DNA of 64,000 nt from the NCBI RefSeq assembly GCF_011074955.1, contig NZ_WUQJ01000028.1, positions 62,001 to 126,000 of the forward strand, in the 5' to 3' direction. The notes under the pieces are model-generated. The model saw nothing but the letters and a program-made list of their open reading frames with translations, made no database searches and was not told the DNA's origin. Positions 11,097 through 21,811 of this stretch are shown here, piece after piece. The translations under genes and the position numbers were made by a program. This DNA comes from Marinobacter caseinilyticus (lineage in GTDB: Bacteria > Pseudomonadota > Gammaproteobacteria > Pseudomonadales > Oleiphilaceae). Within the stretch, counting starts at the first letter, position 1. Each line of letters starts with the position of its first letter.

Positions 11097-12398
11097 CTAG
11101 ACCGCGAGCAGGTGCGCTCGGGCCTGCGCGACCGTATGGAAGGAGCCAAACACCACCACGATGTCGGCGTCGCAGGCACGTGCCATTGCGAGATCGGTCG
11201 CCGCTGAAATAGTGTCGGCCTGCAATACATCGGAGGCCGCTAACCTGGGCTCCAGAATCACCGCCAAGTCCTTAACGTTCAGCCCGCGGGGCACACTAAG
11301 CCCACCCAAAACCCAGTGGTCTACTTGCGCCACCAATGCGGAAACGACGCCCAAGGCGTCCTTATCTGCCAGGCAACCATACACTGCGAAAATCCGGCGA
11401 CCGGTTGTTTTCAGCTTTGCCAGCCTCTTCGCTAACCAGCGCGCAGCGTGAGGGTTGTGTCCGACATCGACGTATACATCGGGTAGCCGATGAATCCGTT
11501 CGAAACGGCCAGGCACGGTCACCGTGTCAAGACAATTTGCAATCGCTTGATTAGGTACATCCGGCTGCAAGTAACGTAAAGCCTGCACGGCCGCCGCTAC
11601 GCTGGTTTCAGGAAGCGGCCCCGCTGAGATCATTAAAGGGTCCAAATCGTCTGCCAGCGTTAATTTCAGGCGCTCGCCGTGAGGCTCAACATGATAATCG
11701 ATACCGCAGCGTATCAGTGGTACTTTTTGAGCCTGCGCTTGCTGTAAAACCGAGTTTGGTGGGTCTATATCAGCATAGATGGCAGGCTTCGAAAATCGAA
11801 GAATACCGGCCTTTTCAAAGCCGATTTTCTCCCGGTTATCGCCCAACCACGCTGTATGATCAATATCCACTGACGTGATGATTGCCAGATCTGCGTCCAG
11901 CACATTCACCGCATCCAACCGGCCACCAAGTCCAACTTCCAGTATCCAGTCATCAACTCCGTGCGCTTCCATGATCAGGAATGCCGCTAATGTGCTGAAC
12001 TCAAAGTAGGTCAGGGAAACACTACCCCGCGCCTTTTCTATTTGTTCAAAGGCAGCCACGATGGATCCGTCGTCGACGTCGACGCCATTGATTCGAATGC
12101 GTTCGTTGTAACGCTCAAGGTGGGGGGACGTATAGGCGCCCGTTGTTCTGCCAGCAACTCGCAGCAGAGCCTCCAGACAGGCAACGGTACTGCCTTTGCC
12201 ATTGGTGCCGGCAACGGTTATGACACGGGACGCAGGCTTGCGCGGGAATAGTTTGCGGAGTACTAGCAACACACGATCCAGCCCCAGGTCTATTTCCTGG
12301 GGGTGGATCGACTCAAGGTAACTCAGCCACTGGTTTAGCGTCGCCGGGGAAGCCGGAGCTTGAGTTTCCTCAACCCCACTATCAGGCTTCTGGCGCAT
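11097..12398 (-). CDS. folC: Dihydrofolate synthase / folylpolyglutamate synthase
   Basis: FolC adds glutamate to dihydropteroate, then further glutamates to reduced folates. The 433-residue frame has the Mur-ligase-like P-loop [19 protein letters not shown] near residues 60-75. [28 protein letters not shown] and [13 protein letters not shown] are the diagnostic family motifs, and [20 protein letters not shown] marks the C-terminal domain. The ATG at 12398 overlaps the accD stop by 17 bp, giving translational coupling; a longer frame to 12431 inside accD is less likely. accD-folC-dedD-cvpA-purF order is widely conserved. Confidence 0.95.
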   Translation of the reverse strand: MRQKPDSGVEETQAPASPATLNQWLSYLESIHPQEIDLGLDRVLLVLRKLFPRKPASRVITVAGTNGKGSTVACLEALLRVAGRTTGAYTSPHLERYNERIRINGVDVDDGSIVAAFEQIEKARGSVSLTYFEFSTLAAFLIMEAHGVDDWILEVGLGGRLDAVNVLDADLAIITSVDIDHTAWLGDNREKIGFEKAGILRFSKPAIYADIDPPNSVLQQAQAQKVPLIRCGIDYHVEPHGERLKLTLADDLDPLMISAGPLPETSVAAAVQALRYLQPDVPNQAIANCLDTVTVPGRFERIHRLPDVYVDVGHNPHAARWLAKRLAKLKTTGRRIFAVYGCLADKDALGVVSALVAQVDHWVLGGLSVPRGLNVKDLAVILEPRLAASDVLQADTISAATDLAMARACDADIVVVFGSFHTVAQARAHLLAV

Positions 12399-13308
12399 CA
12401 ACTTCCGGTTTTTCGCTGATATCAAACTCAATGGGCGCTTCTTTAGCCGGTTTCTCTAAGCCAGTCAGCTTGGCCAATACGGCTGCGATTCGCTCACGCA
12501 TTTTGTGCCGGTGGAGAATGATATCAATAGCACCATGTTCCAACAGAAATTCACTGCGCTGAAAGCCCTCGGGTAACTTCTCGCGAACCGTTTGCTCGAT
12601 CACGCGTGGGCCTGCGAAGCCGATCAGGGCATTGGGCTCTGCAATGTTCAGGTCACCCAACATGGCGAGACTGGCAGAAACACCCCCAAACACAGGGTCA
12701 GTCAGCACTGAGATGTAAGGAATACCCTCTTGTTTCATCCGCTCCAGCACGGCTGCCGTTTTTGCCATCTGCATCAGCGACAGTATTGCCTCTTGCATGC
12801 GTGCTCCACCACTGGCCGAAAAACAGACCAGTGGAATGCGCTCCTTCAGGGCAATATTGGCAGCGCGGACAAATTTTTCGCCAACTACCTGGCCCATCGA
12901 CCCGCCAAGGAAGTTAAATTCAAAGGAACACGCCACCAACTGGACGCCAAGCGTGGACCCCCGCATTACAACCAGCGCGTCTTTTTCACCGGTGTTTTTT
13001 TGATTCTGAACCAGGCGCTCTTTATAGCGGCGTGTGTCTTTAAATTTCAGTCGATCCCACGGTTCCAGGTCGGCGGCAATTTCTTCTCGGCCGTCTTCGT
13101 CCAGAAAAATATCAAGACGACGACGCGCAGACAGACGCATGTGATGGTTGCACTTTGGACAAACGTCAAGATTTTTATCCAATTCCGGCTTGTACAAGAA
13201 AGCCCCACACTTGGGACATTTTTTCCATAGACCTTCCGGAACACTGGTGCGCTGCTTCGATTCCGAGCGGATCATGCTCGGCATGATCTTATCCAGCCAA
13301 TTGCTCAT
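12382..13308 (-). CDS. accD: Acetyl-CoA carboxylase carboxyltransferase subunit beta
   Basis: AccD joins AccA to transfer carboxyl from biotin carboxyl-carrier protein to acetyl-CoA, making malonyl-CoA for fatty acids. The zinc ribbon uses Cys31, Cys34, Cys50 and Cys53 ([19 protein letters not shown]). The crotonase-like core has [20 protein letters not shown] and [19 protein letters not shown]. The start at 13308 ([11 protein letters not shown], 308 residues) matches the Pseudomonas N terminus and has an AGGA site; the frame extends 10 codons upstream but that part is not conserved. The last 15 residues are an acidic, variable tail. Confidence 0.96.
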   Translation of the reverse strand: MSNWLDKIMPSMIRSESKQRTSVPEGLWKKCPKCGAFLYKPELDKNLDVCPKCNHHMRLSARRRLDIFLDEDGREEIAADLEPWDRLKFKDTRRYKERLVQNQKNTGEKDALVVMRGSTLGVQLVACSFEFNFLGGSMGQVVGEKFVRAANIALKERIPLVCFSASGGARMQEAILSLMQMAKTAAVLERMKQEGIPYISVLTDPVFGGVSASLAMLGDLNIAEPNALIGFAGPRVIEQTVREKLPEGFQRSEFLLEHGAIDIILHRHKMRERIAAVLAKLTGLEKPAKEAPIEFDISEKPEVDAPEA

Positions 13309-13358
13309 GATGTCATCCTGTCCGTTGATGCTTGTCAATCACTGCGTCGCGCTGTGAG

Positions 13359-14171
13359 TCAGGAGGCCAGTCCATCCAGCGCTTCACGCATAGGGTGCAA
13401 CAGATCCGTAAGCGCTTGATTGAGTTGCGCCGGATTGTTCTGATTTCGGGCTATTGTATCGACCAGGACGCTCCCCACAATTACACCATCGGATACCTTT
13501 CCCACGGCCGCTGCAGTTTCTGCGTCCCGGATGCCAAACCCGACACCTACCGGCAGTGCGGTAAGATTATGAATGTGCTGCACTTTGGCGGCGACTTCAT
13601 CCACATTGATCTTGGCCGAACCGGTAACGCCCTTAATAGAAACATAGTACACATAACCAGAGGAATGCTCGCTGATTGCCCGGATACGATCATCTGTAGT
13701 CGTCGGAGCCAGCAAAAAGATCACATCAAGGTGTCTGGCGGAAAACAGCGGAGCCACGTTGTCAGCCTCTTCCGGTGGCAAATCGACCGTTAGAATACCG
13801 TCAACTCCGGCATCCACAGACGCATCGGCAAATACCTCAAAGCCCATGGCCTCCATTGGGTTTAGATACCCCATCAATACCACAGGCGTGGTGTCATTGG
13901 TCTCGCGAAATGTTTTCACCATCGCCAACACCTGACGCAGCGAAGTGCCGTGGACGAGGGCTCGCTCACAAGCGAGCTGAATCACCGGGCCATCAGCCAT
14001 AGGGTCCGAAAACGGAACACCCAGTTCGATGATGTCAGCGCCCGCTGCCACCAATGTGTGCATCAGGTCGACGGTCTGATCCGGAGCAGGGTCGCCTGCA
14101 GTAATATAGGGAATCAATGCCTTACGTCCCTGCCCTTTCAAGGCCTTCAACACACCCTCAATACGACTCAT
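13359..14171 (-). CDS. trpA: Tryptophan synthase alpha subunit
   Basis: TrpA cleaves indole-3-glycerol phosphate to indole and glyceraldehyde 3-phosphate and channels indole to TrpB. With the start at 14171 (AGGAG five bases upstream) the protein has 270 residues. The catalytic pair falls exactly at Glu49 ([14 protein letters not shown]) and Asp60 (MADG), as in E. coli. [20 protein letters not shown] is the phosphate-binding region. It follows trpB by 60 bp and leads into accD, an arrangement seen in pseudomonad relatives that keep trpFBA apart from trpEGDC. Confidence 0.96.
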   Translation of the reverse strand: MSRIEGVLKALKGQGRKALIPYITAGDPAPDQTVDLMHTLVAAGADIIELGVPFSDPMADGPVIQLACERALVHGTSLRQVLAMVKTFRETNDTTPVVLMGYLNPMEAMGFEVFADASVDAGVDGILTVDLPPEEADNVAPLFSARHLDVIFLLAPTTTDDRIRAISEHSSGYVYYVSIKGVTGSAKINVDEVAAKVQHIHNLTALPVGVGFGIRDAETAAAVGKVSDGVIVGSVLVDTIARNQNNPAQLNQALTDLLHPMREALDGLAS

Positions 14172-14231
14172 GCCTGCTCCTGTCATTATTTTGCTTCAGG
14201 ACCGACGATTCGACCCTGGGAAGGAAGTCCG

Positions 14232-15452
14232 TTAAAGCTCAATGCCATCCAGCTGCGCAACGGTATGAATGTCTTTGTCACCACGCCCCGACACATTGAT
14301 CACAATTACTTTATCTTCACTCATCTCAGACGCCAATTTCATGGCGTAGGCCACAGCATGAGCCGTTTCCAGTGCTGGCATTATACCTTCAATCCTGGTC
14401 AGTTTGCGGAAGCCATCCATCGCCTCATCATCCGTCACCGACACATAATGCGCCCGACCAATGTCTTTCAACCAACTGTGTTCTGGCCCAACTCCGGGGT
14501 AATCCAGGCCCGCGCTGACCGAGTGTGTACCGGCAATCTGGCCGTTTTCGTCTTCCATCAGGTAGGTACGGTTGCCATGCAACACGCCAGGACGGCCGGC
14601 TGACAGCGGAGCCGCATGTTTACCTGTTTCCAGACCCAGCCCACCGGCCTCGACGCCATAAAACTCAACCGACTCGTCGGTATAGAATGGATAGAACATC
14701 CCTATCGCATTGGAGCCGCCACCGACACAGGCAACCAGTGCATCTGGTAATTTTCCTGCCTGGCTGAGACATTGCGCCCGCGTTTCACGGCCAATCACTG
14801 ACTGAAAATCCCTTACCAGTAATGGATAGGGGTGTGGGCCGGCTACGGTTCCAATGATGTAGAAGGTATCGTCTACGTTAGTAACCCAATCGCGCATGGC
14901 TTCATTCATGGCGTCTTTCAGAGTTCGAGTTCCACTTTCAACCGCGTGAACCTCGGCTCCCAGCAGTTTCATGCGAAAAACGTTCAACGATTGACGCTGA
15001 ACATCCTCTGCACCCATGAACACGTGGCACTCCAGCCCGAGTCGCGCGCAAACTGTTGCAGTGGCCACACCATGCTGGCCAGCACCGGTCTCCGCAATGA
15101 TTCGCGTTTTACCGAGGAAGCTTGCCAACAACGCCTGGCCTATCGTGTTGTTTATTTTGTGGGCACCAGTATGATTCAAATCTTCTCGTTTTAACCAGAT
15201 TTGAGCGCCACCGGCGGCCTTGGTAAGGCGCTCGGCAAAGTAAAGGGGGCTTGGACGTCCCACATAATGCGCCAGATCGAAGTCGAACTGAGCCTGAAAG
15301 TCCGGATCCTTTTTAAGACGCAGGTACTCTCGCTCCAGCGTCATGAGCGAGTCCATCAAGGTTTCCGATACAAATCGCCCGCCATAATCGCCAAAATGGC
15401 CGCGCGTATCCGGAAGCATCGCCAGCATCTCTTCAGTCAGTTTTATCGACAC
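14232..15452 (-). CDS. trpB: Tryptophan synthase beta subunit
   Basis: TrpB is the PLP subunit that condenses indole with serine. The 406-residue product has the PLP lysine at position 99 ([14 protein letters not shown]) and the phosphate cup [10 protein letters not shown] near 245. The GTG start at 15452 is supported by GAGAGG seven bases upstream and overlaps the end of trpF by 20 bp, implying coupling. TrpF-TrpB-TrpA together carry phosphoribosylanthranilate-derived intermediates to tryptophan; TrpC, D, E and G are not in this window. Confidence 0.96.
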   Translation of the reverse strand: MSIKLTEEMLAMLPDTRGHFGDYGGRFVSETLMDSLMTLEREYLRLKKDPDFQAQFDFDLAHYVGRPSPLYFAERLTKAAGGAQIWLKREDLNHTGAHKINNTIGQALLASFLGKTRIIAETGAGQHGVATATVCARLGLECHVFMGAEDVQRQSLNVFRMKLLGAEVHAVESGTRTLKDAMNEAMRDWVTNVDDTFYIIGTVAGPHPYPLLVRDFQSVIGRETRAQCLSQAGKLPDALVACVGGGSNAIGMFYPFYTDESVEFYGVEAGGLGLETGKHAAPLSAGRPGVLHGNRTYLMEDENGQIAGTHSVSAGLDYPGVGPEHSWLKDIGRAHYVSVTDDEAMDGFRKLTRIEGIMPALETAHAVAYAMKLASEMSEDKVIVINVSGRGDKDIHTVAQLDGIEL

Positions 15453-16062
15453 GATGTACCTCTCTTAAAAAATTTTTCATGCGAGCCGGGTCTTTAATCC
15501 CCTTCTCGCGCTCGACTCCACCACTCACATCGACGGCCCAAGGTCTAACCTGCTCTATGGCGCGGGCCACATTATCAGAATCCAGACCGCCCGCCAAAAT
15601 CAGCGGCACAGGGCGAATCGCCGGAATCAGGTGCCAATCAAAGCGATGGCCCGTACCGCCGAAACGGTCCGGATCATAGGCGTCCAGAAGCAAACCCGAC
15701 GCTCGTTGATAGGTTTTGAACGCATCGTCAATCTGAGATTGCTGCTGCACCCGAATGGCCTTGATCCAGCGCCGGCCAAACTGGTGACAGAACTCAGCGG
15801 GTTCGTCACCATGGAACTGAAGAGTGTCCAATGGCACGTCAGCAAGCACTTGGTCAACGAACGTTTTCGTCGGGTTAACAAACAAACCAACAATATTGAC
15901 GAAGGCGGGCACTTTGCGCGCAATCTGGGCCGCAACCTCAGTGGATACCGCGCGAGGGCTTGGCTCGTAAAATACGAAGCCAATAGCATCCACTCCGGCC
16001 TCTACCGCGGCAATGGCATCGCTTTCCCGCGTAATACCACAGATTTTTGTACGTATACTCAT
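15433..16062 (-). CDS. trpF: Phosphoribosylanthranilate isomerase
   Basis: TrpF carries out the Amadori rearrangement of phosphoribosylanthranilate. The 209-residue stand-alone enzyme begins [16 protein letters not shown] with the catalytic Cys in KICGIT; the catalytic Asp lies in [25 protein letters not shown] and [15 protein letters not shown] are the phosphate-binding strands of the barrel. The ATG at 16062 lies 16 bp after the truA stop; a longer frame to 16101 overlapping truA is less likely. E. coli fuses this domain to TrpC, so the separate gene is a Pseudomonas-like trait. Confidence 0.95.
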   Translation of the reverse strand: MSIRTKICGITRESDAIAAVEAGVDAIGFVFYEPSPRAVSTEVAAQIARKVPAFVNIVGLFVNPTKTFVDQVLADVPLDTLQFHGDEPAEFCHQFGRRWIKAIRVQQQSQIDDAFKTYQRASGLLLDAYDPDRFGGTGHRFDWHLIPAIRPVPLILAGGLDSDNVARAIEQVRPWAVDVSGGVEREKGIKDPARMKNFLREVHRVDKTD

Positions 16063-16078
16063 TCGAACTCGCTCACTT

Positions 16079-16924
16079 TTAACTGAGCCAGGGGCGAACA
16101 AAGCCAGGCCCAGGGCAACTTAAAGGGATATCAAACCCTTTGGGATAGCCTACATCAACCAAGTAAAGACCCTGAGGTGGAGCGGTCACACCGGCCAGTG
16201 TTCGATCCTTGCCTGCAAGTATCTCACGAACCCAGTGCTCCGGTCGCTTTCCACACCCAACCGCCATCAACGCACCCGCTATATTCCTCACCATATGATG
16301 CAGAAAAGCATTTGCCCGAACATCAAGGACCAGGTAATCCCCAAACCGCTTCACTTCGATAGCATCCAGACGCCGATTGGGAGTTTTCGACTGACAGCCT
16401 GCGGCCCGGAAAGCTGAAAAGTCGTGCTCCCCAAGAAGCGCCTGCGCTGCTTGATTCATGATCGCAGCATTCATGGGACGAAAATTCCACGATACCTGGC
16501 TTCGTAAAATGCCTGGCCGAACAGGGTGGTTAAAAAGTACATATCGATAACGGCGATAAGTTGCTGAAAAACGCGCATGGAAATCGTCGCTGACGGATCC
16601 CGCCCAATGCACCGAGATTGACGGAGGCAAACCGGTATTAATGCCCATTACCCAGGCCCGGAGATTTCTTGTGGATGGCGTATCAAAATGCACAACCTGA
16701 TAGCTGGCATGGACACCTGCGTCTGTACGTCCTGCGCACACAAGTTCCACCGGGTGGTCGGCCACCTTTGAGATCGCCTTGACCAATGCACCCTCAACGG
16801 TTGGCACTCCTGACTTCTGATATTGCCAGCCATGAAAGCCGGAACCATCGTACTCAAACACAAGCGCGACGCGACCGCAGCCAATGGCGTCGTCTGTCGT
16901 CAGATTTAGCGGAGACTGGAACAA
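16079..16924 (-). CDS. truA: tRNA pseudouridine(38-40) synthase
   Basis: TruA converts uridines 38-40 of the anticodon stem of many tRNAs to pseudouridine. The nucleophile is Asp68 in [12 protein letters not shown]. Other family motifs are [49 protein letters not shown] and [13 protein letters not shown]. No ATG is in frame at the N terminus: the TTG at 16924 is the furthest upstream start and has no Shine-Dalgarno, while a TATAAT box lies only four bases further upstream. The true start could be another rare codon a few residues in. The fimV-truA-trpF order matches pseudomonads. Confidence 0.92.
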   Translation of the reverse strand: MFQSPLNLTTDDAIGCGRVALVFEYDGSGFHGWQYQKSGVPTVEGALVKAISKVADHPVELVCAGRTDAGVHASYQVVHFDTPSTRNLRAWVMGINTGLPPSISVHWAGSVSDDFHARFSATYRRYRYVLFNHPVRPGILRSQVSWNFRPMNAAIMNQAAQALLGEHDFSAFRAAGCQSKTPNRRLDAIEVKRFGDYLVLDVRANAFLHHMVRNIAGALMAVGCGKRPEHWVREILAGKDRTLAGVTAPPQGLYLVDVGYPKGFDIPLSCPGPGFVRPWLS

Positions 16925-16926
16925 GA

Positions 16927-16932
16927 ATTATA
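16927..16932 (-). promoter_or_regulatory. Possible -10 box just before truA
   Basis: TATAAT on the minus strand lies between the fimV terminator hairpin and truA. Transcription would begin about where the first plausible truA codon lies, so the message would be nearly leaderless. No good -35 is visible and the box may be coincidental. Confidence 0.3.
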
Positions 16933-16961
16933 CCGACTGAATGACTGTGCAGGATTGCAAA

Positions 16962-16999
16962 GCAAAACGCCGGAGACCTTATGGCCACCGGCGTTTTGC
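16962..16999 (-). terminator. Terminator hairpin after fimV
   Basis: GCAAAACGCCGG (16962-16973) is perfectly complementary to CCGGCGTTTTGC (16988-16999), a 12-bp stem with a 14-base loop, 27 bases beyond the fimV stop. On the minus strand the descending arm ends GTTTTGCTTTGC, a moderately T-rich tail. It would separate fimV from truA. Confidence 0.75.
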
Positions 17000-17025
17000 A
17001 CTTTACGGGGTATTATAACGAATTC

Positions 17026-20000
17026 CTAAAGCGTTTTAAGAAGATCCTGGGCTTCAACTTTTTGATCGTTGTCACCTTCAATTGAAACCTCTTCGAGGAT
17101 ATCTTTGGCACCGTCGTTGTCACCCATTTCAATATAGGCTCGCGCCAGATCCAGTTTGGTGGCAGCTTCATCGGTTCCAGCGAGGAAATCAAAGTCTTCG
17201 TCGTCGCCCAACTCCGATTCATCGATATCCTTCTTCGCCGATTTTGATGCTACTGACCCGGCACCATCTGCCTTACTGACATCCTTTTCTGGCTCCACAA
17301 CAGGAGCCTCCGACAAATCAGAGTTGCCTTCGTTCAGATCGGAGTCTTCAGCCATCAGTTTGTCCAGGTCATCGGATGCACCCTCTGTCTCAAGCTCATC
17401 GTTCAGAGAGGGCAAGTCACCTTTAACTTCTGAATCTGCAACCTCCTCCATCAGCGCGAGGTCCTCATCCGAGACATCCAGCTCCAGGTCATCCAGCGTC
17501 TCGTCCGAGTCCAGTGCTTCGTTATCCCCTTCTTCTTCACCGGCTACTTTTTCCAGCTCGGCATCCAATTCGTCAAGGAATGACTCGTCTAAAGCACCTT
17601 CTTTGGTCGTGGTAACTTCATCGTCGACTGAAGGCAGTTCATCGTCAAGCTCATCCTCCGTCAAACTGTCATTGTCATCCAGACCCAATGACTCAAATTC
17701 TGACTCCAGGTCCAGTGAGTCCGTATCGCCCTCACCAGACGGTTCGCTTTCCAGCGTTTCGGAGTCAAGCAGGCTTACAAAGTCATCGTCCTCATCCGAT
17801 GTTTCGAGCCCCAGCTCCAAGCCGGCATCACTCTCTTCTTCAAGATCGGCCTCAGAGACTTCAAAATCCAGGCTTATATCGTCATCATCGTCGCTGGCAG
17901 AACCCTCAACCGTTGAGGTTTTAATTTCGTCATCGTTTTCCAGCTCAAGACCCGAGAGATCAAACTCTATGGGCTTATCAGACTCTGACGCCTCTGGTTC
18001 ATCTTCTTTTACCGCAAACGGGGCTTCATCGGTGGACGACACCAAATCTTCATCATCCAGAGTGAAGTCTTCGAACTCATTATCAAAGTCGTCGCCTGAA
18101 GCACTGGTTTCAGTCGCTGTCTCAACCGACGCTGACGCCTCATCCTCCGGCTGCTCATATTCGCCGCTCGCATTAAAAGAATCAGAGCGCAGCTGGGATT
18201 CAAGGTCATCGATGCTGGGCATTGACTCGGCTTCTTCCAGCCGCATCCGCAATGAAGATGCCTCAGCTAACGCGTCCTCATCGTCCAGTGCCTCAAGCTC
18301 ACTGTACTGTTTTTCGAACGCGCTGCGATCCTGACTATCCGCGTAGACACCCAGTAATTTGAGCCTCAAATCGGTTCGGCTCGGTTCGCGAGAAATGGCT
18401 GATTCTAATGTTTGAGCCGCCTGGTCGAGCCGACCATAAGCAATATAAGCGACTGCATCCGCCATCGGGTCCGTATCAGAGGCACCTGCTTCGGCATCCG
18501 AATCCCGATCATCAAGGGTCAGGTCAAAGCCATCAGAGTCATCGGCTGATTCATTGTTCAGTTGCTCATAAAAAGCTTTTTCGCGGTTGGCATTTCGACG
18601 AGCGAGCATCAACAAAAGAAGCAACAACAGAACCAGCCCGCCACCCAGCGCAATCTGGTACAGGATGTTGTTGCTTATTGCATCTATGACATTGCCCGGA
18701 AAACCTTTTCCCTGTATTGCTTTTTCGGGTTCGGGTGCCGTGCTACCGGACTGCGACGCTGCTTGTTGCTGATCTGACACGGGCGCCGTCATTGACTCGT
18801 CTGGTTCCGCTTCCGATGCCGCGGCATCCATTGTTTCTTCAGTCTCTGCCGAGTCTGCGACCGGTGTCCCTTCGCCGTCAGCTGATGCCATACCATCGCT
18901 GCTGGCGTCTTCGGCTGTCGCTGTAGCGGGGCTGGACTCCGACCCGGCGGACTCAGTCGAATCAGCGGCAACATCACCGGTCACTGCTTCTGATTCGTCA
19001 GAGGTTTCAGGTTCGGCGGCCACGGTCGACTGCCCAGATTCCGGCATGGGCGGCTCAGCATCGTCCACCTGAGCTTGCGTTTGAAGGTCCGCAAGCTGAG
19101 AGTTCTTCAGCTCAATTAATCGCTGAAGTGTCTGAACCTGATCTTGAAGATCATCAACTCGGGTAGTCAGTTCTTCGTTGGCGCGACGGGTCTGGTCAAG
19201 CTGTTCCATGGCAGCGGCATCACCCGCATCCACACCACCCACTCGGCCATCGCCGCCGGCAGAACCACCGGCGCCCGCAGCCCTCGTATCGCTTTCAGGG
19301 ACGACCAGACGCAGTTCATCGCCTGCCGCTCCCTCTGACGGCGCTGCACCCGCCATTGCTGTCTGAGGGGACGCTGTCGCATCGACCGAACGTTTCGGTC
19401 GTGTCAGCGCTTCGTTTTGTACGGTTACTTGCTGAATGGCTTCCGAGCGCGTCCTGACACGCATCTGCTCCGAATTTGGAATTCGAAGAACTTCACCCTG
19501 CTTCAATTTGTTGATATTGGAATCAATAAAGGCATCAGGGTTTAAATCCTGCAGCGCTAGCATCACTTGCTGCTGACTGATGTCGTCACCAGGACGAACC
19601 GCCGCTGCGATACCCCACAGGGTATCCGACGGCCCCGTCGGTCCAAAAGTGTTGCCCGATGTCGTCCGAGCAGTCGTCGATTGTGCACGCTGCTGCGGTT
19701 GCTGTGTAGGGGCGGTTATTTGTCGGGTAGACTCCGAGCGTTGCGGTGACGTTGTTGGCGCCTGCACCTGCTCCGTCAGACCTGAGTCTTCCGCGTAAAC
19801 CGGCGGATCCACCAAAACCGCGTACTCACGCATGAGACGACCGCTCGGCCAGGTTATTTCAAGCAAGAAGTTCAGGTAAGGCTCGCGTACAGGCTCTCGA
19901 GAACTGACATTGACCATCAGGCCGCCATTCGGAGCTGTCACAACCTCAAAATTCAAATTGGTAAGGAAAAAATCCCGGGTAATCCCGAGCCTTTCATAAC

Positions 20001-20193
20001 TCTGCCTGGAAGCGAGTTCGACGAAAATTTCGTCTGGGCTAACGCCCTGTGTTTTCAACAGACGGATGTCTGCATCCAGCGGCTCATTCAGATAGGATTG
20101 AAGTTCAACTTCTCCCAATCCCAACGCCTGAGCGACACCAGAGCCGAGCCCTCCCGCCAATGCCAGGGCAACCGCAAGCTTGCGTACCTTCAT
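17026..20193 (-). CDS. fimV: FimV: LysM-containing polar hub / type IV pilus assembly protein
   Basis: FimV is an inner-membrane protein with a peptidoglycan-binding periplasmic part, needed for twitching, type II secretion and polar organisation in Pseudomonas. The 1055-residue product has a signal peptide (cleavage near AQA, about residue 23). The FimV N-terminal domain follows (LQSYLNEPLDADIRL at 31-45), then a LysM module at about 184-240, and a coiled coil at about 335-375. One transmembrane helix lies near 510-530. A very acidic cytoplasmic region ends in a conserved TPR-like C-terminal motif (TKLDLARAYIEMGDNDGAKD) near 1010-1030. The Asp/Glu/Ser-rich region is low complexity and likely variable. 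It is flanked by its own promoter candidate and terminator. Confidence 0.95.
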   Translation of the reverse strand: MKVRKLAVALALAGGLGSGVAQALGLGEVELQSYLNEPLDADIRLLKTQGVSPDEIFVELASRQSYERLGITRDFFLTNLNFEVVTAPNGGLMVNVSSREPVREPYLNFLLEITWPSGRLMREYAVLVDPPVYAEDSGLTEQVQAPTTSPQRSESTRQITAPTQQPQQRAQSTTARTTSGNTFGPTGPSDTLWGIAAAVRPGDDISQQQVMLALQDLNPDAFIDSNINKLKQGEVLRIPNSEQMRVRTRSEAIQQVTVQNEALTRPKRSVDATASPQTAMAGAAPSEGAAGDELRLVVPESDTRAAGAGGSAGGDGRVGGVDAGDAAAMEQLDQTRRANEELTTRVDDLQDQVQTLQRLIELKNSQLADLQTQAQVDDAEPPMPESGQSTVAAEPETSDESEAVTGDVAADSTESAGSESSPATATAEDASSDGMASADGEGTPVADSAETEETMDAAASEAEPDESMTAPVSDQQQAASQSGSTAPEPEKAIQGKGFPGNVIDAISNNILYQIALGGGLVLLLLLLLMLARRNANREKAFYEQLNNESADDSDGFDLTLDDRDSDAEAGASDTDPMADAVAYIAYGRLDQAAQTLESAISREPSRTDLRLKLLGVYADSQDRSAFEKQYSELEALDDEDALAEASSLRMRLEEAESMPSIDDLESQLRSDSFNASGEYEQPEDEASASVETATETSASGDDFDNEFEDFTLDDEDLVSSTDEAPFAVKEDEPEASESDKPIEFDLSGLELENDDEIKTSTVEGSASDDDDDISLDFEVSEADLEEESDAGLELGLETSDEDDDFVSLLDSETLESEPSGEGDTDSLDLESEFESLGLDDNDSLTEDELDDELPSVDDEVTTTKEGALDESFLDELDAELEKVAGEEEGDNEALDSDETLDDLELDVSDEDLALMEEVADSEVKGDLPSLNDELETEGASDDLDKLMAEDSDLNEGNSDLSEAPVVEPEKDVSKADGAGSVASKSAKKDIDESELGDDEDFDFLAGTDEAATKLDLARAYIEMGDNDGAKDILEEVSIEGDNDQKVEAQDLLKTL

Positions 20194-20285
20194 GCTTTTT
20201 CCTTACCAGTCTCCGTTATTCGTTACTGCTTTTTTCAAACAGAATCGGACGAGGTTGGATGACTTCCGTCAGGGTGTATCTCATT

Positions 20286-20291
20286 ATTATA
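20286..20291 (-). promoter_or_regulatory. Candidate -10 box of fimV
   Basis: TATAAT on the minus strand lies about 93 bases upstream of the fimV start. No canonical -35 occurs at 17-base spacing (TTGCGC is 21 bases away), so activation by a bound regulator is possible. Confidence 0.4.
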
Positions 20292-20324
20292 GGTCTTGCC
20301 GAACATTCTTTCGCGCAAGTATTG

Positions 20325-20346
20325 TTGATAAAGCCAGTTTTATCAA
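20325..20346. promoter_or_regulatory. Dyad upstream of fimV
   Basis: TTGATAAA, a six-base spacer and TTTATCAA form a perfect 8-bp inverted repeat about 35-55 bases upstream of the fimV -10 box, a position suited to an operator. The binding protein is unknown. Confidence 0.4.
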
Positions 20347-20491
20347 TCAATCAGACACAATCGTTGCACCGTTTTTTCACGAAGTGGTCGGAACTTGCTG
20401 ACCACGCTCGCTGTGATCTACGTTTTGCGACCTGAATCAGAGTCTAGCTCACGATTTCTCACAACGAGAACAGCAAACCCTGAAAGTAACA

Positions 20492-20521
20492 GGGGCGAAG
20501 ACTGTTTTCAGCCTCCGCCCC
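20492..20521 (-). terminator. Terminator-like hairpin after asd
   Basis: Read on the minus strand, GGGGCGGAGGCTG pairs with CAGTCTTCGCCCC through 13 pairs including G-U pairs, with an AAAA loop. It lies 46 bases after the asd stop. The following TGTTACTTTC is only moderately T-rich. Confidence 0.6.
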
Positions 20522-20566
20522 AAACCGGTTATCCAAAACCGGACTCAGTTGGCATTTAACGCATGC

Positions 20567-21685
20567 CTAACCTCGTTCCTGTAAAATTCGCAACATACGT
20601 CGCAAGGGTTCGGCAGCGCCCCACAAGAGCTGGTCGCCCACAGTAAACGCCGATATGTACTCAGGCCCCATGGCGAGCTTGCGGATACGACCAATAGGTA
20701 CGTTGAGCGTACCGGTTACCTTCGCAGGCGTCAGGTCACGTATCGAGGCGTCACGCTCATTGGGCACCACTTTGACCCAGTCGTTGGCGCCAGCCAGAAT
20801 CGACTCAATCTCGGACACCGGTAGATCTTTTTTGAGCTTGATCGTTAGCGCCTGACTATGACTTCTCATTGCACCAATGCGTACACAAATTCCATCGATT
20901 GGTATGGGCTTATCACTGCGACCAAGAATCTTGTTGGTTTCACTCTGAGCCTTCCACTCTTCTTTGCTCTGACCGTTATCAAGCTGTTTATCAATAAATG
21001 GTATCAGGCTGCCTGCCAGAGGCACCTCAAAGTGCTCAGTCGGAAAACCGTCAGACCGCATGGTCTTTGTCACTTTACGATCAATTTCCAGGATTGCTGA
21101 CGAGGGCTGATCCAGCAAGTCTGCAACGCCGTCACGCAACTCGCCCATTTGCATGAGGAGCTCACGCATATTCTGGGCACCAGACCCGGAAGCGGCCTGA
21201 TACGTCATCGGAGCAACCCATTCGATCAGGTCTTTTTCCAGCAAACCGCCCAACGCCAGCATCATGAGACTGACGGTACAGTTACCGCCGATATAGTCTT
21301 TAACACCCCGATCCAGTGCCGTGTCAATAACGTGGCGATTCACCGGGTCGAGCACGATGACCGAATGATCTGCCATTCGCAGGGTCGATGCCGCATCAAT
21401 CCAATAACCTTCCCAGCCCGCTTCGCGCAGCTTGGGGAATACGTCGCCGGTGTAATCACCACCCTGGCAGGTCACGATCACGTCCATTTCACCAAGCGCA
21501 CCGAGATCAAACGCATCCTTCAGCGTCGGAACGTCTGCTTTGCCAACATCCGGTGCCGCCTGACCTGCCTGCGAGGTCGAAAAGAACACAGGGTTAATGT
21601 CCGCGAAATCGTTTTCTTCTTGCATGCGCTGCATCAGCACGGAACCAACCATGCCTCGCCAGCCTACTAGTCCAACTCGCATCAT
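20567..21685 (-). CDS. asd: Aspartate-semialdehyde dehydrogenase
   Basis: Asd reduces aspartyl phosphate to aspartate semialdehyde, the branch point to lysine, diaminopimelate, threonine and methionine. The 372-residue protein has the NADP motif [18 protein letters not shown] at the N terminus and the catalytic Cys136 in [13 protein letters not shown]. The insert and length fit the Gram-negative proteobacterial class. Two adjacent ATG codons open the frame; the first (21685) is six bases from AAGGG. leuCDB-asd is the standard pseudomonad order. Confidence 0.96.
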   Translation of the reverse strand: MMRVGLVGWRGMVGSVLMQRMQEENDFADINPVFFSTSQAGQAAPDVGKADVPTLKDAFDLGALGEMDVIVTCQGGDYTGDVFPKLREAGWEGYWIDAASTLRMADHSVIVLDPVNRHVIDTALDRGVKDYIGGNCTVSLMMLALGGLLEKDLIEWVAPMTYQAASGSGAQNMRELLMQMGELRDGVADLLDQPSSAILEIDRKVTKTMRSDGFPTEHFEVPLAGSLIPFIDKQLDNGQSKEEWKAQSETNKILGRSDKPIPIDGICVRIGAMRSHSQALTIKLKKDLPVSEIESILAGANDWVKVVPNERDASIRDLTPAKVTGTLNVPIGRIRKLAMGPEYISAFTVGDQLLWGAAEPLRRMLRILQERG

Positions 21686-21811
21686 GAGCGACCCTTGAAC
21701 CTCATTTTATGCCAATCCTAAGCCTGTTTCGCCGGCCCAGGATTGGGTGAATAATCCCGCAACAGCGGCATCGTGCCATTGTCGGGCCTCGAATTTTTTA
21801 AGCCCGGTCCA

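Larger units (their letters stand above)
20194..20566. other. 373-bp gap between asd and fimV
   Basis: No coding region is visible. On the minus strand it contains, in order, a terminator hairpin for asd (20492-20521), a dyad TTGATAAA/TTTATCAA (20325-20346) and a TATAAT box (20286-20291) ahead of fimV. The spacing is consistent with a regulated fimV promoter. Confidence 0.6.

Noticed and set aside
17156..18334. 392-codon plus-strand open frame rich in Ser, opposite fimV
   Set aside because: It is the antisense of the acidic Asp/Glu repeats of fimV, which read as Ser on the other strand; no start context and no family resemblance.
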